A DNA stretch of 64,000 nt from Sulfurimonas denitrificans DSM 1251 (lineage in GTDB: Bacteria > Campylobacterota > Campylobacteria > Campylobacterales > Sulfurimonadaceae): contig NC_007575.1 in assembly GCF_000012965.1 (NCBI RefSeq), forward strand, positions 372,001-436,000. The letters run 5' to 3'. Below, piece by piece: positions 27,134 through 35,710 of this stretch (its first letter is position 1; the number at the start of each line of letters is the position of its first letter). Below the pieces are notes generated by a model, which saw nothing but the letters and a program-made list of their open reading frames with translations, searched no databases and was not told the DNA's origin. A program made the translations under genes and the position numbers.

Positions 27134-27142
27134 TGATATAAT
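27134..27142 (+). promoter_or_regulatory. Extended -10 promoter of the kdsA operon
   Basis: TG-A-TATAAT at 27134-27142. Unlike the leaderless cases, a leader of about 20 bases with AAAAGG before the kdsA ATG (27171) follows. Confidence 0.6.
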
Positions 27143-27170
27143 CACTTTCTATTTTTTAAAAGGCAAATAT

Positions 27171-27962
27171 ATGAAATTACTCGCTGGACCTTGCGTTATT
27201 GAGAGTGAAGAAAACATTTTTAAAATTGCAAAATCATTAGAGACTTATCAAAATGATAAAACAATCGATTTTTATTTTAAATCAAGTTTTGATAAAGCAA
27301 ATCGTACATCATTAGATAGTTTTAGAGGACTTGGCATTGATGAGGGGCTTAGAATACTTCAAAAAGTCAAAGATGATTTTGGCTACAAAGTAGTTACTGA
27401 TGTGCATGAATCATGTCAAGTTGCTCAGGTTGCAGAGGTTGTAGATATGCTCCAAATCCCTGCATTTTTGTGTCGCCAAACAGATTTGCTTGTTGCGTGT
27501 GCAAAAACAAACAGAGAGGTAAATATCAAAAAAGGGCAGTTTATAAACCCGCCTGATATGCGCTACTCTGTGGCAAAAGTGCTAAAAACTAGAGGTTGTG
27601 ATGAGGTAAGTTATGAAGCTTCTAAAAAACATGGAGTCTTTTTGTGTGAGAGAGGAAGCTCTTTTGGATATGGAAATATCATTGTAGATATGCGCTCACT
27701 CGTTATCATGAGAGAGTTTGCACCGACTATATTTGATGCAACTCACTCCGTTCAAGCCCCGGGTGCGCTTGGCGGAAAAACAGGCGGAGATAGAACAATG
27801 GTGCCATATCTCTCAAGTGCAGCCGCAGCAGTTGGAGTTGATGGCTTCTTTTTTGAGACACATTTTGATCCAAGTATAGCACTAAGTGATGGACCAAATA
27901 TGATAAAACTAGATGAACTAGAAACAATAATAAATAAAATTAAAAAAATACAGGAGATATAA
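27171..27962 (+). CDS. kdsA: 2-dehydro-3-deoxyphosphooctonate aldolase (KDO-8-phosphate synthase)
   Basis: Condenses arabinose-5-phosphate with phosphoenolpyruvate for the lipopolysaccharide core. The 263 residues start [14 protein letters not shown] and hold the PEP-site [11 protein letters not shown] at about 43-53 and metal-site histidines and aspartate in [10 protein letters not shown] and [19 protein letters not shown] precedes the ATG. First gene of the five-gene block kdsA-ribH-nusB-mqnC-M16-like, each only 0-3 bases apart. Confidence 0.97.
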   Translation: MKLLAGPCVIESEENIFKIAKSLETYQNDKTIDFYFKSSFDKANRTSLDSFRGLGIDEGLRILQKVKDDFGYKVVTDVHESCQVAQVAEVVDMLQIPAFLCRQTDLLVACAKTNREVNIKKGQFINPPDMRYSVAKVLKTRGCDEVSYEASKKHGVFLCERGSSFGYGNIIVDMRSLVIMREFAPTIFDATHSVQAPGALGGKTGGDRTMVPYLSSAAAAVGVDGFFFETHFDPSIALSDGPNMIKLDELETIINKIKKIQEI

Positions 27963-27965
27963 AAA

Positions 27966-28430
27966 ATGAAGTTAATTGAAGGACAACTAAAAGTTGTAAA
28001 TGGGAAAAAAGTTGCGATAGTTAGTACAAGATGGAATCACTTTATTGTTGATAGACTTGTTGAGGGTGCGAAGGACGCATTTGCTCGTCATGGCGGAGAC
28101 GAGGCTGATTTGACACATGTTTTGGTTCCTGGGGCGTTTGAGCTTCCTATGATTATTGACAAGCTTTTAGCAAGTGGAAAATATGATGCTATTTGTGCTC
28201 TTGGCGCTGTTATTCGTGGGGCAACACCGCATTTTGATTATGTCTCTGCTGAGGCAACAAAAGGGATAGCGATGATGAGCTTGAAGCACCAAAAACCTGT
28301 TTCATTTGGTCTTTTGACAACTGACAATATTGAGCAGTCAATAGAGAGAGCTGGTACAAAAGCTGGTAACAAAGGTTTTGAAGCAATGACTGTTGTTATT
28401 GAGATGCTAGATTTGTATGAGAACCTTTAA
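27966..28430 (+). CDS. ribH: 6,7-dimethyl-8-ribityllumazine synthase
   Basis: Penultimate riboflavin step; forms icosahedral or pentameric shells. The 154 residues have the typical [17 protein letters not shown]-terminus, PGAFELP near 55, and the active-site [14 protein letters not shown] near 80-93 with its catalytic histidine. Three bases separate it from kdsA and two from nusB. Confidence 0.97.
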   Translation: MKLIEGQLKVVNGKKVAIVSTRWNHFIVDRLVEGAKDAFARHGGDEADLTHVLVPGAFELPMIIDKLLASGKYDAICALGAVIRGATPHFDYVSAEATKGIAMMSLKHQKPVSFGLLTTDNIEQSIERAGTKAGNKGFEAMTVVIEMLDLYENL

Positions 28431-28432
28431 TT

Positions 28433-28831
28433 ATGGCAACTAGACATCAAGCCAGAATGGCGGTTGTAAGCCTACTTTACGCATTTGATTTGGGTAATGG
28501 AAACATTGCAGAGCATACAGATGAGATTTTAGAAGAGAAGAAGATTAGAAACAAACAAAAAGATTTTGCACTTACTCTTTATGAGGGTGTTATGGCAAAC
28601 ATAACTCCTGTTGATGAGGCGATAGTTAAGCACCTTAAAGATTGGGATTTTGAGAGACTTGGAGCTATCGAGAGAGCAACTCTTAGACTTGCAACTTATG
28701 AGATACTTTTTGGAGAACTTGACTCTGCTGTTGTCATAAATGAAGCAGTTGAAATAACAAAAGCGTTTGGAACAGAGCAGTCACCAAAGTTTATAAATGG
28801 TGTGCTTGACGCAATTTCTAAAGATAAGTAA
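28433..28831 (+). CDS. nusB: Transcription antitermination factor NusB
   Basis: Binds boxA RNA with NusE in rRNA antitermination. The 132-residue all-helical protein starts with ATRHQARMAVVSLLYAFD and ends with FINGVLDAI, as in the family. Placement behind ribH is a widely conserved pair in bacteria. Confidence 0.96.
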   Translation: MATRHQARMAVVSLLYAFDLGNGNIAEHTDEILEEKKIRNKQKDFALTLYEGVMANITPVDEAIVKHLKDWDFERLGAIERATLRLATYEILFGELDSAVVINEAVEITKAFGTEQSPKFINGVLDAISKDK

Positions 28832-28833
28832 AA

Positions 28834-29883
28834 ATGAAGAGATTAACTAAGCAAGAGGCTCTAGAGCTTATAAAAAGTGCAGACTTTAAAGAACTCGGAC
28901 GTATGGCAACAGCTCGCAAAAAAGAGCTTCATCCTGAAGGTATTACGACTTTTGTTGTTGATAGAAATATCAACTATACAAATATTTGCTGGGTTGATTG
29001 TAAATTTTGTGCATTTTATAGACATGAAAAAGATGCGGATGCTTATGTTTTGACTTTTGATGAGATTGATAAAAAAATTGACGAACTCTTAGAAATAGGC
29101 GGTACACAGATACTTTTTCAAGGAGGAGTTCATCCTAAGCTAAAGATAGAGTGGTATGAGGATTTGGTTGAGCATATTCATACAAAATATCCGACTATCA
29201 CGATACATGGCTTCTCTTCTATAGAGATAGATTTTATCGCCAAAGTATCTCACATAAGTGTTGAAGAGGTTTTAGAGAGGCTACATGTAAAGGGTCTTGC
29301 TTCAATTCCAGGAGCTGGTGCTGAGATACTTAGTGATAAAGTCCGTGACATAATTGCTCCTAAGAAAATAGATAGTGAAGTTTGGGTTGATGTTCATAGA
29401 AAAGCTCATAAACTCGGCATCATGTCAACAGCTACTATGATGTATGGGACTGTTGAGAGCGATGAGGACATAATAGAGCATTTTGATATGATAAGAAGAC
29501 TTCAAGATGAGACACATGGTTTTCGTGCTTTTATCATGTGGAGTTTTCAAGGACAAAATACTGAGCTTTTACGCCTTATTCCAGATATGGAAAAACCATC
29601 CTCAAACCGTTACTTAAGACTTTTAGCGGTTGCAAGGCTTTACCTTGATAATGTGCCAAATATCCAAAGCTCTTGGGTTACACAAGGTCCATATATCGGG
29701 CAGATGGCTCTTAGGTTTGGGGCAAATGATTTGGGTTCGACTATGATGGAAGAAAATGTTGTAAGTAGTGCTGGAGCGGCTTATACAATGGCAAAGAGCG
29801 AGATGGTGCATCTTATAAAAGATATAGGCGAAATACCAGCGGTACGAAATACTGCTTATGAAATTTTAGAGAAATTTGCATAA
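28834..29883 (+). CDS. mqnC: Cyclic dehypoxanthinyl futalosine synthase MqnC
   Basis: Radical-SAM enzyme of the futalosine menaquinone pathway that cyclises dehypoxanthine futalosine. The 349 residues have the CxxxCxxC cluster C52-C56-C59 (CWVDCKFCAF), the GGVHP substrate loop near 97, and MMYGTVESDEDIIEH near 207. MqnE is the closest alternative, but the SSWV.QG.. and FGANDLGSTMMEENVV segments fit MqnC. The pathway is typical of Campylobacterota. Confidence 0.92.
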   Translation: MKRLTKQEALELIKSADFKELGRMATARKKELHPEGITTFVVDRNINYTNICWVDCKFCAFYRHEKDADAYVLTFDEIDKKIDELLEIGGTQILFQGGVHPKLKIEWYEDLVEHIHTKYPTITIHGFSSIEIDFIAKVSHISVEEVLERLHVKGLASIPGAGAEILSDKVRDIIAPKKIDSEVWVDVHRKAHKLGIMSTATMMYGTVESDEDIIEHFDMIRRLQDETHGFRAFIMWSFQGQNTELLRLIPDMEKPSSNRYLRLLAVARLYLDNVPNIQSSWVTQGPYIGQMALRFGANDLGSTMMEENVVSSAGAAYTMAKSEMVHLIKDIGEIPAVRNTAYEILEKFA

Positions 29884-31167
29884 ATGAAGAGAATAATTTT
29901 AACACTACTAATTTTAGGAAATATAATAATGGCAGCAACAATAGATGAGATAAAAGCAAAAGATGTAAACGTACCTCTTATTTTTGAACAAGACACAAGA
30001 TTGCCGCTAATAACTATGCAACTTGTTTTTAAAAATAGCGGAAGCATATCAGATAAAACAAAAGCAGGTTTGTCTAAATTTAGTGCAAAAATGATAAATG
30101 AGGGAACTAAAGAGCTAGGCTCAAGTGCATTTGCAGAAGCTCTAGAGAGCAGAGCCATTCATATCTCTGCTACAAGTGGCAAAGAGACTTTTGTAATAGA
30201 GCTAGGGTGTTTAAAAGAGGAGTTTGATGAGGGTCTAAAATATTTACAGATGCTTTTAAGAGATCCAAATCTAACGCCTGAAGTTATAAAAAAAATCAAA
30301 ACAGCAACGCTTGGCTCTTTGGCAAATAAAGAGAGTGATTTTGATTATATAGCTTCAAATGAGTTAAAAAAACTTCTTTTTGAGGGAAGCGTACTTGCAC
30401 AACCATCTTTGGGGAGTATTGAGAGTGTGAAAAGTATTGAACTTGATGATGTTCAAAATTTTATAAAAGAGAACATTGTATCTTCTAAATTGATTGTCGT
30501 TGTAGGCGGAGATACTGACGTAGAAGAGGTAAAGAGCAAAGCTTTAAAAATCATAAACTCTTTGAGTATTGGTAGTGATAGTAAAGTCGAGAAATGCGAA
30601 ATTGTAGCGGAGCCAAGAGAGAGCGTAATAAAAAAAGATACGCAACAAGCGTATGTCTATTTTGGCTCGCCATATAATATCTCAATAGATTCAGATGATT
30701 ATTATAAAGCCAGAGTTGCTACTTTCATACTTGGAGCAGGTGGTTTTGGCTCAAGACTTATGGAGGAGATTAGAGTAAAACGTGGTCTTGCTTACTCTGC
30801 CTATGCAAGAATTGATGTGAGTAAATCAAGCTCTAGTATGAATGGGCATCTTCAAACAAAGCTAGAGTCACTTGAAGAGGCAAAGAAGAGCGTTAAAGCG
30901 ATAGTTGAAGATTTTGTAAAAAATGGCGTTAAAAAAAGTGAACTTGAGCAGACAAAGAAGTTTTTACTAGGAAGCGAGCCACTTAGAGTAGAGACAATGA
31001 GCCAAAGACTAAACCGTACTTTTATGGAGTACTATAATGGGCAAAAGCTTGGTCATTCAGATGAAGAGTTAGAGCGCATCAAAAATCTAGAGCTTAAAGA
31101 TTTGAACAAATTTATAAAAGAGCACAGAGAGATTTTAGATATGAGTTTTGCGATAGTTACAAAGTAA
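29884..31167 (+). CDS. M16-family peptidase-like protein lacking the zinc motif
   Basis: A 427-residue periplasmic protein with signal peptide (about 1-17). It folds as two M16 halves. Where active members have HFLEH, this one has K65-F-S-A68-K69 (in AGLSKFSAKM), so all zinc and catalytic residues are lost. The C-terminal half keeps the RVKRGLAYSAYA region near 297-308 that helps active partners bind substrate. It is likely a non-catalytic subunit or a chaperone-like protein; no active M16 partner lies in the window. It starts directly after the mqnC stop. Confidence 0.88.
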   Translation: MKRIILTLLILGNIIMAATIDEIKAKDVNVPLIFEQDTRLPLITMQLVFKNSGSISDKTKAGLSKFSAKMINEGTKELGSSAFAEALESRAIHISATSGKETFVIELGCLKEEFDEGLKYLQMLLRDPNLTPEVIKKIKTATLGSLANKESDFDYIASNELKKLLFEGSVLAQPSLGSIESVKSIELDDVQNFIKENIVSSKLIVVVGGDTDVEEVKSKALKIINSLSIGSDSKVEKCEIVAEPRESVIKKDTQQAYVYFGSPYNISIDSDDYYKARVATFILGAGGFGSRLMEEIRVKRGLAYSAYARIDVSKSSSSMNGHLQTKLESLEEAKKSVKAIVEDFVKNGVKKSELEQTKKFLLGSEPLRVETMSQRLNRTFMEYYNGQKLGHSDEELERIKNLELKDLNKFIKEHREILDMSFAIVTK

Positions 31168-31258
31168 AACTCTGCTCAAATAAGATAAATATTGCATAAT
31201 GCAATATTTTTATATTTAGTTCATAATAAAAGATAGTATTTGGTACTAAGGATTTAAA

Positions 31259-33073
31259 ATGAACGTAACAAAAGAGCAAAAAGAGAAGTTTAAAAAGCTA
31301 GGCATAAGCAGCTGTAGTGAACTCTCTTTGATAATCCCATCTCTTTATGAAGATTTACGGCTTAGCAATAAACTGAGTCCGCACTCTATGCAACTCATTG
31401 ACGCTACTGTTGAAGCCATATATAGAGCTCCTAATTCACTTCAAATTACTTTTTTTGTCCATAATTTTTCACATACAGTTACAGGTGTAATTTTTCGTCC
31501 AAAACCATATCTGCTGCATCAATTCAAAGTTGGGCAGAGAGATTATTATTATGGAATGATGGAGTGCAAAGGCGGTACATGTAGTATAAATATGCCAAAA
31601 AAAATCACAATTATAGGTGCTATAACTCCAAAGTACAAATCAGCCCTAAGAAGTGATGTGATGTTACGATTTGTGCAAAATCTCTTAACTAAAGAGAATC
31701 TGCTCTTGGATGGCTTAAGAGAAGATGTTGCATGTGAACTTTTAAAACTCCATTTTCCTCAAAGCGTAATACCAAATATAAAAGAGCTGGATGAGAAAAT
31801 ATTAAGGGCATTAAAATATACAGAGCTTTTTGTTTATATGAGAGAGTTGGCTAAGAAGAGACGCTATTATCCTTCTCTCTCACTTACATGTAAGAGTTAT
31901 GACGAGTGGCTGCAGACTCTTCCTTTTAGGCTAACAAATGAGCAGATAAAAGCGATAGAAGATATAAGAGCAGATTTTCAAAAAGGGCTCTCTGCAAGAC
32001 GAATGATAGTTGGAGATGTTGGAAGTGGGAAAACTATGGTTATTTTGGCATCAGCTCTGATGAACTCCCCGAATCGCTCAATCTTAATGGCGCCAACTAC
32101 AATCCTTGCAAACCAAATCTATGAAGAGGCAAAAAAATATCTTCCAATGATGAATATAGCCTTGGTTAGCAGTAAAAACAAAAATATGGATTTAAGTGAG
32201 TATGACTTTATCATTGGCACACATGCACTTTTATATAGGGAACTTCCAATAGCCACTTTAGTTATGGTTGATGAGCAACACCGTTTTGGAACTGCTCAGA
32301 GAAACTTGCTTGAAAAACTGGTAAGCAGCCAAAATAGTAGCAGCAAAATTTCAGATGCAAAATCACATTTTTTACAATTCTCAGCAACTCCAATCCCACG
32401 AACTCAAGCGATGATAGAGATGGCTCATATTGATGTTTCGCTTATTACTTCAACACCTTTTAAAAAAGAGATAAAGAGCAGAGTTATACATAAGAGCGAT
32501 TTTAAGGAGCTTCTTGAGCATATAAAAGTTGAGATTGCTCTTGGAAATCAAGTACTTCTTGTATATCCACTTGTTGAACAGAGTGAAGTTTTAGAGTATC
32601 AAAGTATTGATGAAGCTAGAAGTTTCTGGGAGGCAAGATTTACAAATGTACATGTAACGCATGGAAAGGATAAAGATAAAGAAGAAGTTTTAAGAGAATT
32701 TGATAAACAAGGAGATATCCTCATTGCTACAACTGTTGTAGAAGTTGGTATCTCTTTGAGTCGCCTTAGCACTGTTGTGATTGTTGGTGCTGAGAGGTTA
32801 GGACTCTCGACTCTTCATCAGCTCCGTGGCAGAGTTAGCCGAACAGGTCTTAAGGGCTACTGCTTTTTATATACAAATCAAAATAAATCTGAGCGTCTTG
32901 ATAAATTTGTAGATACAACTAGTGGATTTGATATTGCTAATCTTGATTTAAAATTTAGAAAAAGCGGAGATTTGTTAAGAGGGCATAATCAAAGTGGAAA
33001 TCAGTTTAGATGGGTTGATTTGGCAGAGGATGAAGAGATAGTAAAGTTGGTAAAGGATGATTTGTTAAAGTGA
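31259..33073 (+). CDS. recG: ATP-dependent DNA helicase RecG
   Basis: Branch-migrating helicase that regresses stalled forks and processes Holliday junctions. The 604 residues are shorter than the 690 of Escherichia coli; the wedge domain (about 50-150) appears reduced. Walker A GDVGSGKT lies near 252, the DEQH box near 337, and the C-terminal motif VI QLRGRVSR near 520. It lies alone about 90 bp after the M16-like gene. Confidence 0.94.
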   Translation: MNVTKEQKEKFKKLGISSCSELSLIIPSLYEDLRLSNKLSPHSMQLIDATVEAIYRAPNSLQITFFVHNFSHTVTGVIFRPKPYLLHQFKVGQRDYYYGMMECKGGTCSINMPKKITIIGAITPKYKSALRSDVMLRFVQNLLTKENLLLDGLREDVACELLKLHFPQSVIPNIKELDEKILRALKYTELFVYMRELAKKRRYYPSLSLTCKSYDEWLQTLPFRLTNEQIKAIEDIRADFQKGLSARRMIVGDVGSGKTMVILASALMNSPNRSILMAPTTILANQIYEEAKKYLPMMNIALVSSKNKNMDLSEYDFIIGTHALLYRELPIATLVMVDEQHRFGTAQRNLLEKLVSSQNSSSKISDAKSHFLQFSATPIPRTQAMIEMAHIDVSLITSTPFKKEIKSRVIHKSDFKELLEHIKVEIALGNQVLLVYPLVEQSEVLEYQSIDEARSFWEARFTNVHVTHGKDKDKEEVLREFDKQGDILIATTVVEVGISLSRLSTVVIVGAERLGLSTLHQLRGRVSRTGLKGYCFLYTNQNKSERLDKFVDTTSGFDIANLDLKFRKSGDLLRGHNQSGNQFRWVDLAEDEEIVKLVKDDLLK

Positions 33074-33096
33074 TTTTTGCGTTTTATAAGAGGTGG

Positions 33097-33120
33097 GCAA
33101 AAGGAGAAGATACCTTTTGC
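33097..33120. terminator. Hairpin between convergent recG and long hpf
   Basis: GCAAAAGG at 33097-33104 pairs with CCTTTTGC at 33113-33120 with an 8-base loop. There is no long T-tract, so termination is plausible but not certain. Confidence 0.45.
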
Positions 33121-33127
33121 GTAGATG

Positions 33128-33670
33128 CTAGTAAAGACCGAATTTACCGTCGTTTCTTTTGTATAAAACTCTTGTTTTTCCATCATTATCTATAAAAATT
33201 TCAAAGAGCTTTTTATTCTCTTTTATATCATTTAGTACATCTTCAACTTCACGAGGTTTATAAAGAGCTAACTCCACAGGTACAATCTCATCTTCCATAG
33301 CTTCACTAGCTTCATTTAAATTAATAGTAGTGTTTGCTTGAATTTTTGCTTCATTTATACCATCTTTATGGTGTCCGCTATCTCTATCATGTATGCGTCG
33401 CATAGCCTTTTGTGCTCTTGTGGTTGCTAAATCGATAGCAGCGTAGAGATCTTGGTCATTTTGCTCAATTACTATTGAGTTTTTATGTGCTAAATTTATT
33501 ACAAACTCAACTACAGAGTGGTCTTTACCTTTTTTTGTTTGAGTTGAAGCTATCACATTGACAGAAATAATGTCAAGATTATATTTACTTAGTGTTTGTA
33601 TAGAGGCGTTCATGTGTGCTTTTATAGCATCTGTTAGTTCAACATGGCGTCCAGTTAATGATATATTCAT
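33128..33670 (-). CDS. hpf: Long-form ribosome hibernation promoting factor
   Basis: A 180-residue S30AE protein: N-terminal ribosome-binding domain (about 1-100) with RRIHDRDSGHH, a linker rich in Asn/Glu, and a C-terminal dimerisation domain (about 125-180) ending FIDNDGKTRVLYKRNDGKFGLY. Long HPF dimerises 70S ribosomes to 100S. It has AAAGGA and a TATAAT upstream. A short-form paralogue lies at 18950-19279. Confidence 0.92.
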   Translation of the reverse strand: MNISLTGRHVELTDAIKAHMNASIQTLSKYNLDIISVNVIASTQTKKGKDHSVVEFVINLAHKNSIVIEQNDQDLYAAIDLATTRAQKAMRRIHDRDSGHHKDGINEAKIQANTTINLNEASEAMEDEIVPVELALYKPREVEDVLNDIKENKKLFEIFIDNDGKTRVLYKRNDGKFGLY

Positions 33671-33735
33671 TTTTAATCCTTTAGTCTCTAAATATAAAAG
33701 ATTATATCATTAAATAGTTTATAATGTTTTATATT

Positions 33736-34206
33736 TTAAAGTTTTTGGATAGTTCTTCTAAAGTAGCGGATAGGTTCTGAGACGATGTTTGGGTTATTTA
33801 CACTTACTGTTACATCCATCAATACTGAGGCACCTTGCTCTAGCGAACTTGTGTTAAAGTAGCTAGTGCATCCTGTTGGCGCTTGAGCAGGATAGACGTA
33901 TCGCATAACTACGTTTATAGTATAAATTTCATTAAGGGTTGTATTGAAATTATCATCTGTACAACCATTTTTTGCGATATATAACATTGCTAGCTCTGTT
34001 GCACTCTTAGCATAAAGTTCAACTTGTTCATGTAGATAAATATCAAGAGTTCTTTTGTTAGTTTGTGTGCTTAGCGATAAAGATAGAGTCATAGTGGTAG
34101 CTATTATGATGATTATAACTATAGCCATTATCATAGCAAAGCCTGAGCGTTTCAATGGAGCGTTTCTATAAGAGTTGAATTTTAAAAGAGTGTTTTTTCT
34201 TTGCAT
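33736..34206 (-). CDS. Minor pseudopilin, PilX/GspK-like
   Basis: A 156-residue protein with a prepilin-type leader RSG/FAMIMAIVIIIIIATTM (cleavage after G22). Position five is not glutamate, as in GspK/PilX tip pilins. The hydrophobic helix covers about 23-45; the rest is a small globular domain with one cysteine pair (CTDD and GCTS). Last of four genes transcribed leftward; it overlaps the preceding pilin gene by 25 bp. Confidence 0.75.
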   Translation of the reverse strand: MQRKNTLLKFNSYRNAPLKRSGFAMIMAIVIIIIIATTMTLSLSLSTQTNKRTLDIYLHEQVELYAKSATELAMLYIAKNGCTDDNFNTTLNEIYTINVVMRYVYPAQAPTGCTSYFNTSSLEQGASVLMDVTVSVNNPNIVSEPIRYFRRTIQKL

Positions 34207-35084
34207 AAAGAGTAATCCTCCATTAAATCAGCTTTTACACAAACTTCTATTTTTAAAACAGATCCAGCTGCCATAAATCTAAATGTGCTTACGTTTTGCA
34301 TTAACATAACAGCAGTTGCATCTCTCAAATATGTTTGACCTCTCCATGGTTGATAGTTATAATATAGCATAAGCGTACCAGTTTTTGTTATAACATTATA
34401 ATCGCTTATACCAACAGCATAAGCACTCCATGCAAGTTGATAGTACTCATAAACATCAACCCCAGTAAAATTATTATCTGCGCCAGTGGCACCATTTATA
34501 GGTATGAAATTTTGTGGGGCAGCAACATCTCTTCTTATGGGGTGCATAGCTTTGTTTTGCGTTGAAATTGCTCCATTCCATCCATACCCAGTTTGTATGT
34601 CACTATCTGAGCCAATAAAATACAAAGCTGCGCTGCTTACACCGCTAGTTCCATTTGAGAGAGTGTTTATGAGAGTTTCTACTTTAGCAGTATCTGTAGC
34701 AGGAGATACAAGAGCTGTGCTAGTTGACAAACCTATATCAATAATTCCACTCCAGTGAGGCATTGGTGTAGTGTTGCCACGAAATCCTTCTGCATCATAT
34801 CCAACCCACTCTAAAATTGGAGCAGTTGAATCACTGTTTGCCTCAAGCCCTTGAAATGTTCCATCTGTCCCTCTAGCAATCACAGAATCTTTGATGCGGT
34901 ACTGCAATCTTGCAGCGATATTCTCAACTGCCATAGCACTGTTTGCTTGAAGAGAGTTGTTTATGCTTGTGAAGATAAAATTTTTGTATGCTTTAGATAA
35001 AAGCTCAACACCATAGTTGGCAAGAAGACCCATGATAAGAATAACAAAGAGAAGCTCTAGCATTGTAAAGGCAGCTCTAGACAT
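34182..35084 (-). CDS. Minor pseudopilin, PilW/GspJ-like
   Basis: A 300-residue pilin-like protein with cleavage site SRA/AFTMLELLFVILIMGLL (Glu at +5). The -1 residue would be alanine rather than the usual glycine. A single N-terminal helix is followed by a long beta-rich domain. It shares a single base with the stop of the upstream pilin gene. Its partners suggest a type IV pilus or a type II secretion tip complex. Confidence 0.75.
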   Translation of the reverse strand: MSRAAFTMLELLFVILIMGLLANYGVELLSKAYKNFIFTSINNSLQANSAMAVENIAARLQYRIKDSVIARGTDGTFQGLEANSDSTAPILEWVGYDAEGFRGNTTPMPHWSGIIDIGLSTSTALVSPATDTAKVETLINTLSNGTSGVSSAALYFIGSDSDIQTGYGWNGAISTQNKAMHPIRRDVAAPQNFIPINGATGADNNFTGVDVYEYYQLAWSAYAVGISDYNVITKTGTLMLYYNYQPWRGQTYLRDATAVMLMQNVSTFRFMAAGSVLKIEVCVKADLMEDYSLCKEKTLF

Positions 35085-35710
35085 TAAAATCTTCTCTTAT
35101 AGTATTCAACTTCGCCTATATTTGCACAGTAAATTCTTAGAGAAGTTAGGGTTTTAGTAGCATCATTGGGATCAATTACGCTTAGAGTCAACTCTTTTAC
35201 ATCATTATTGAGTGCTGCTATGTCGGTAAATGTAGCTATATTTATCTCCATTATGCTTTGGTACTGTTGCTTATATCCAGCTGCTTGAGCAGCTGAATTA
35301 TCAAACATATTTTGAGCTGTGTGAACAGTAGAATTTAATCCAAGTGTTGCATTAGCACTGTAATAGTTTACTCCAGCAGCGACACTGCTATCAAGGCATC
35401 TTCTGCCTACATGCCCTACTCTTTGTCTTGTAATAGGATTGCAATCTCCACCAACATCAATAACTCTTGAGAGATGGCTAATAGCACTCTCTTCGATAGA
35501 CCTTGCATCCCAATAGTATGAAGTGGCACCCATAAGCTCAGCAGAAGCAGCAAAAATTGCCTCTTGGACTATACTTTTTTCAACTCCATCGGCATTAATT
35601 TGTATCATCAACGGTAGAGATACAATGGCTATAGAGATAATTATAATTGCAAAGATAAGCTCCATAAGAGTAAAAGCTGCTTTGTTGAGAACTTTTTTAG
35701 TTTTTACCAA
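35084..35710 (-). CDS. Minor pseudopilin, PilV/GspI-like
   Basis: A 208-residue prepilin with NKA/AFTLMELIFAIIIISIAIV, again with Ala at -1 and Glu at +5. The C-terminal part has a cysteine-bearing loop region (DCNP and RRCLD). It overlaps the large exported gene by seven bases at its start and the next pilin gene by one base at its end, arguing for a single operon. Confidence 0.78.
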   Translation of the reverse strand: MVKTKKVLNKAAFTLMELIFAIIIISIAIVSLPLMIQINADGVEKSIVQEAIFAASAELMGATSYYWDARSIEESAISHLSRVIDVGGDCNPITRQRVGHVGRRCLDSSVAAGVNYYSANATLGLNSTVHTAQNMFDNSAAQAAGYKQQYQSIMEINIATFTDIAALNNDVKELTLSVIDPNDATKTLTSLRIYCANIGEVEYYKRRF

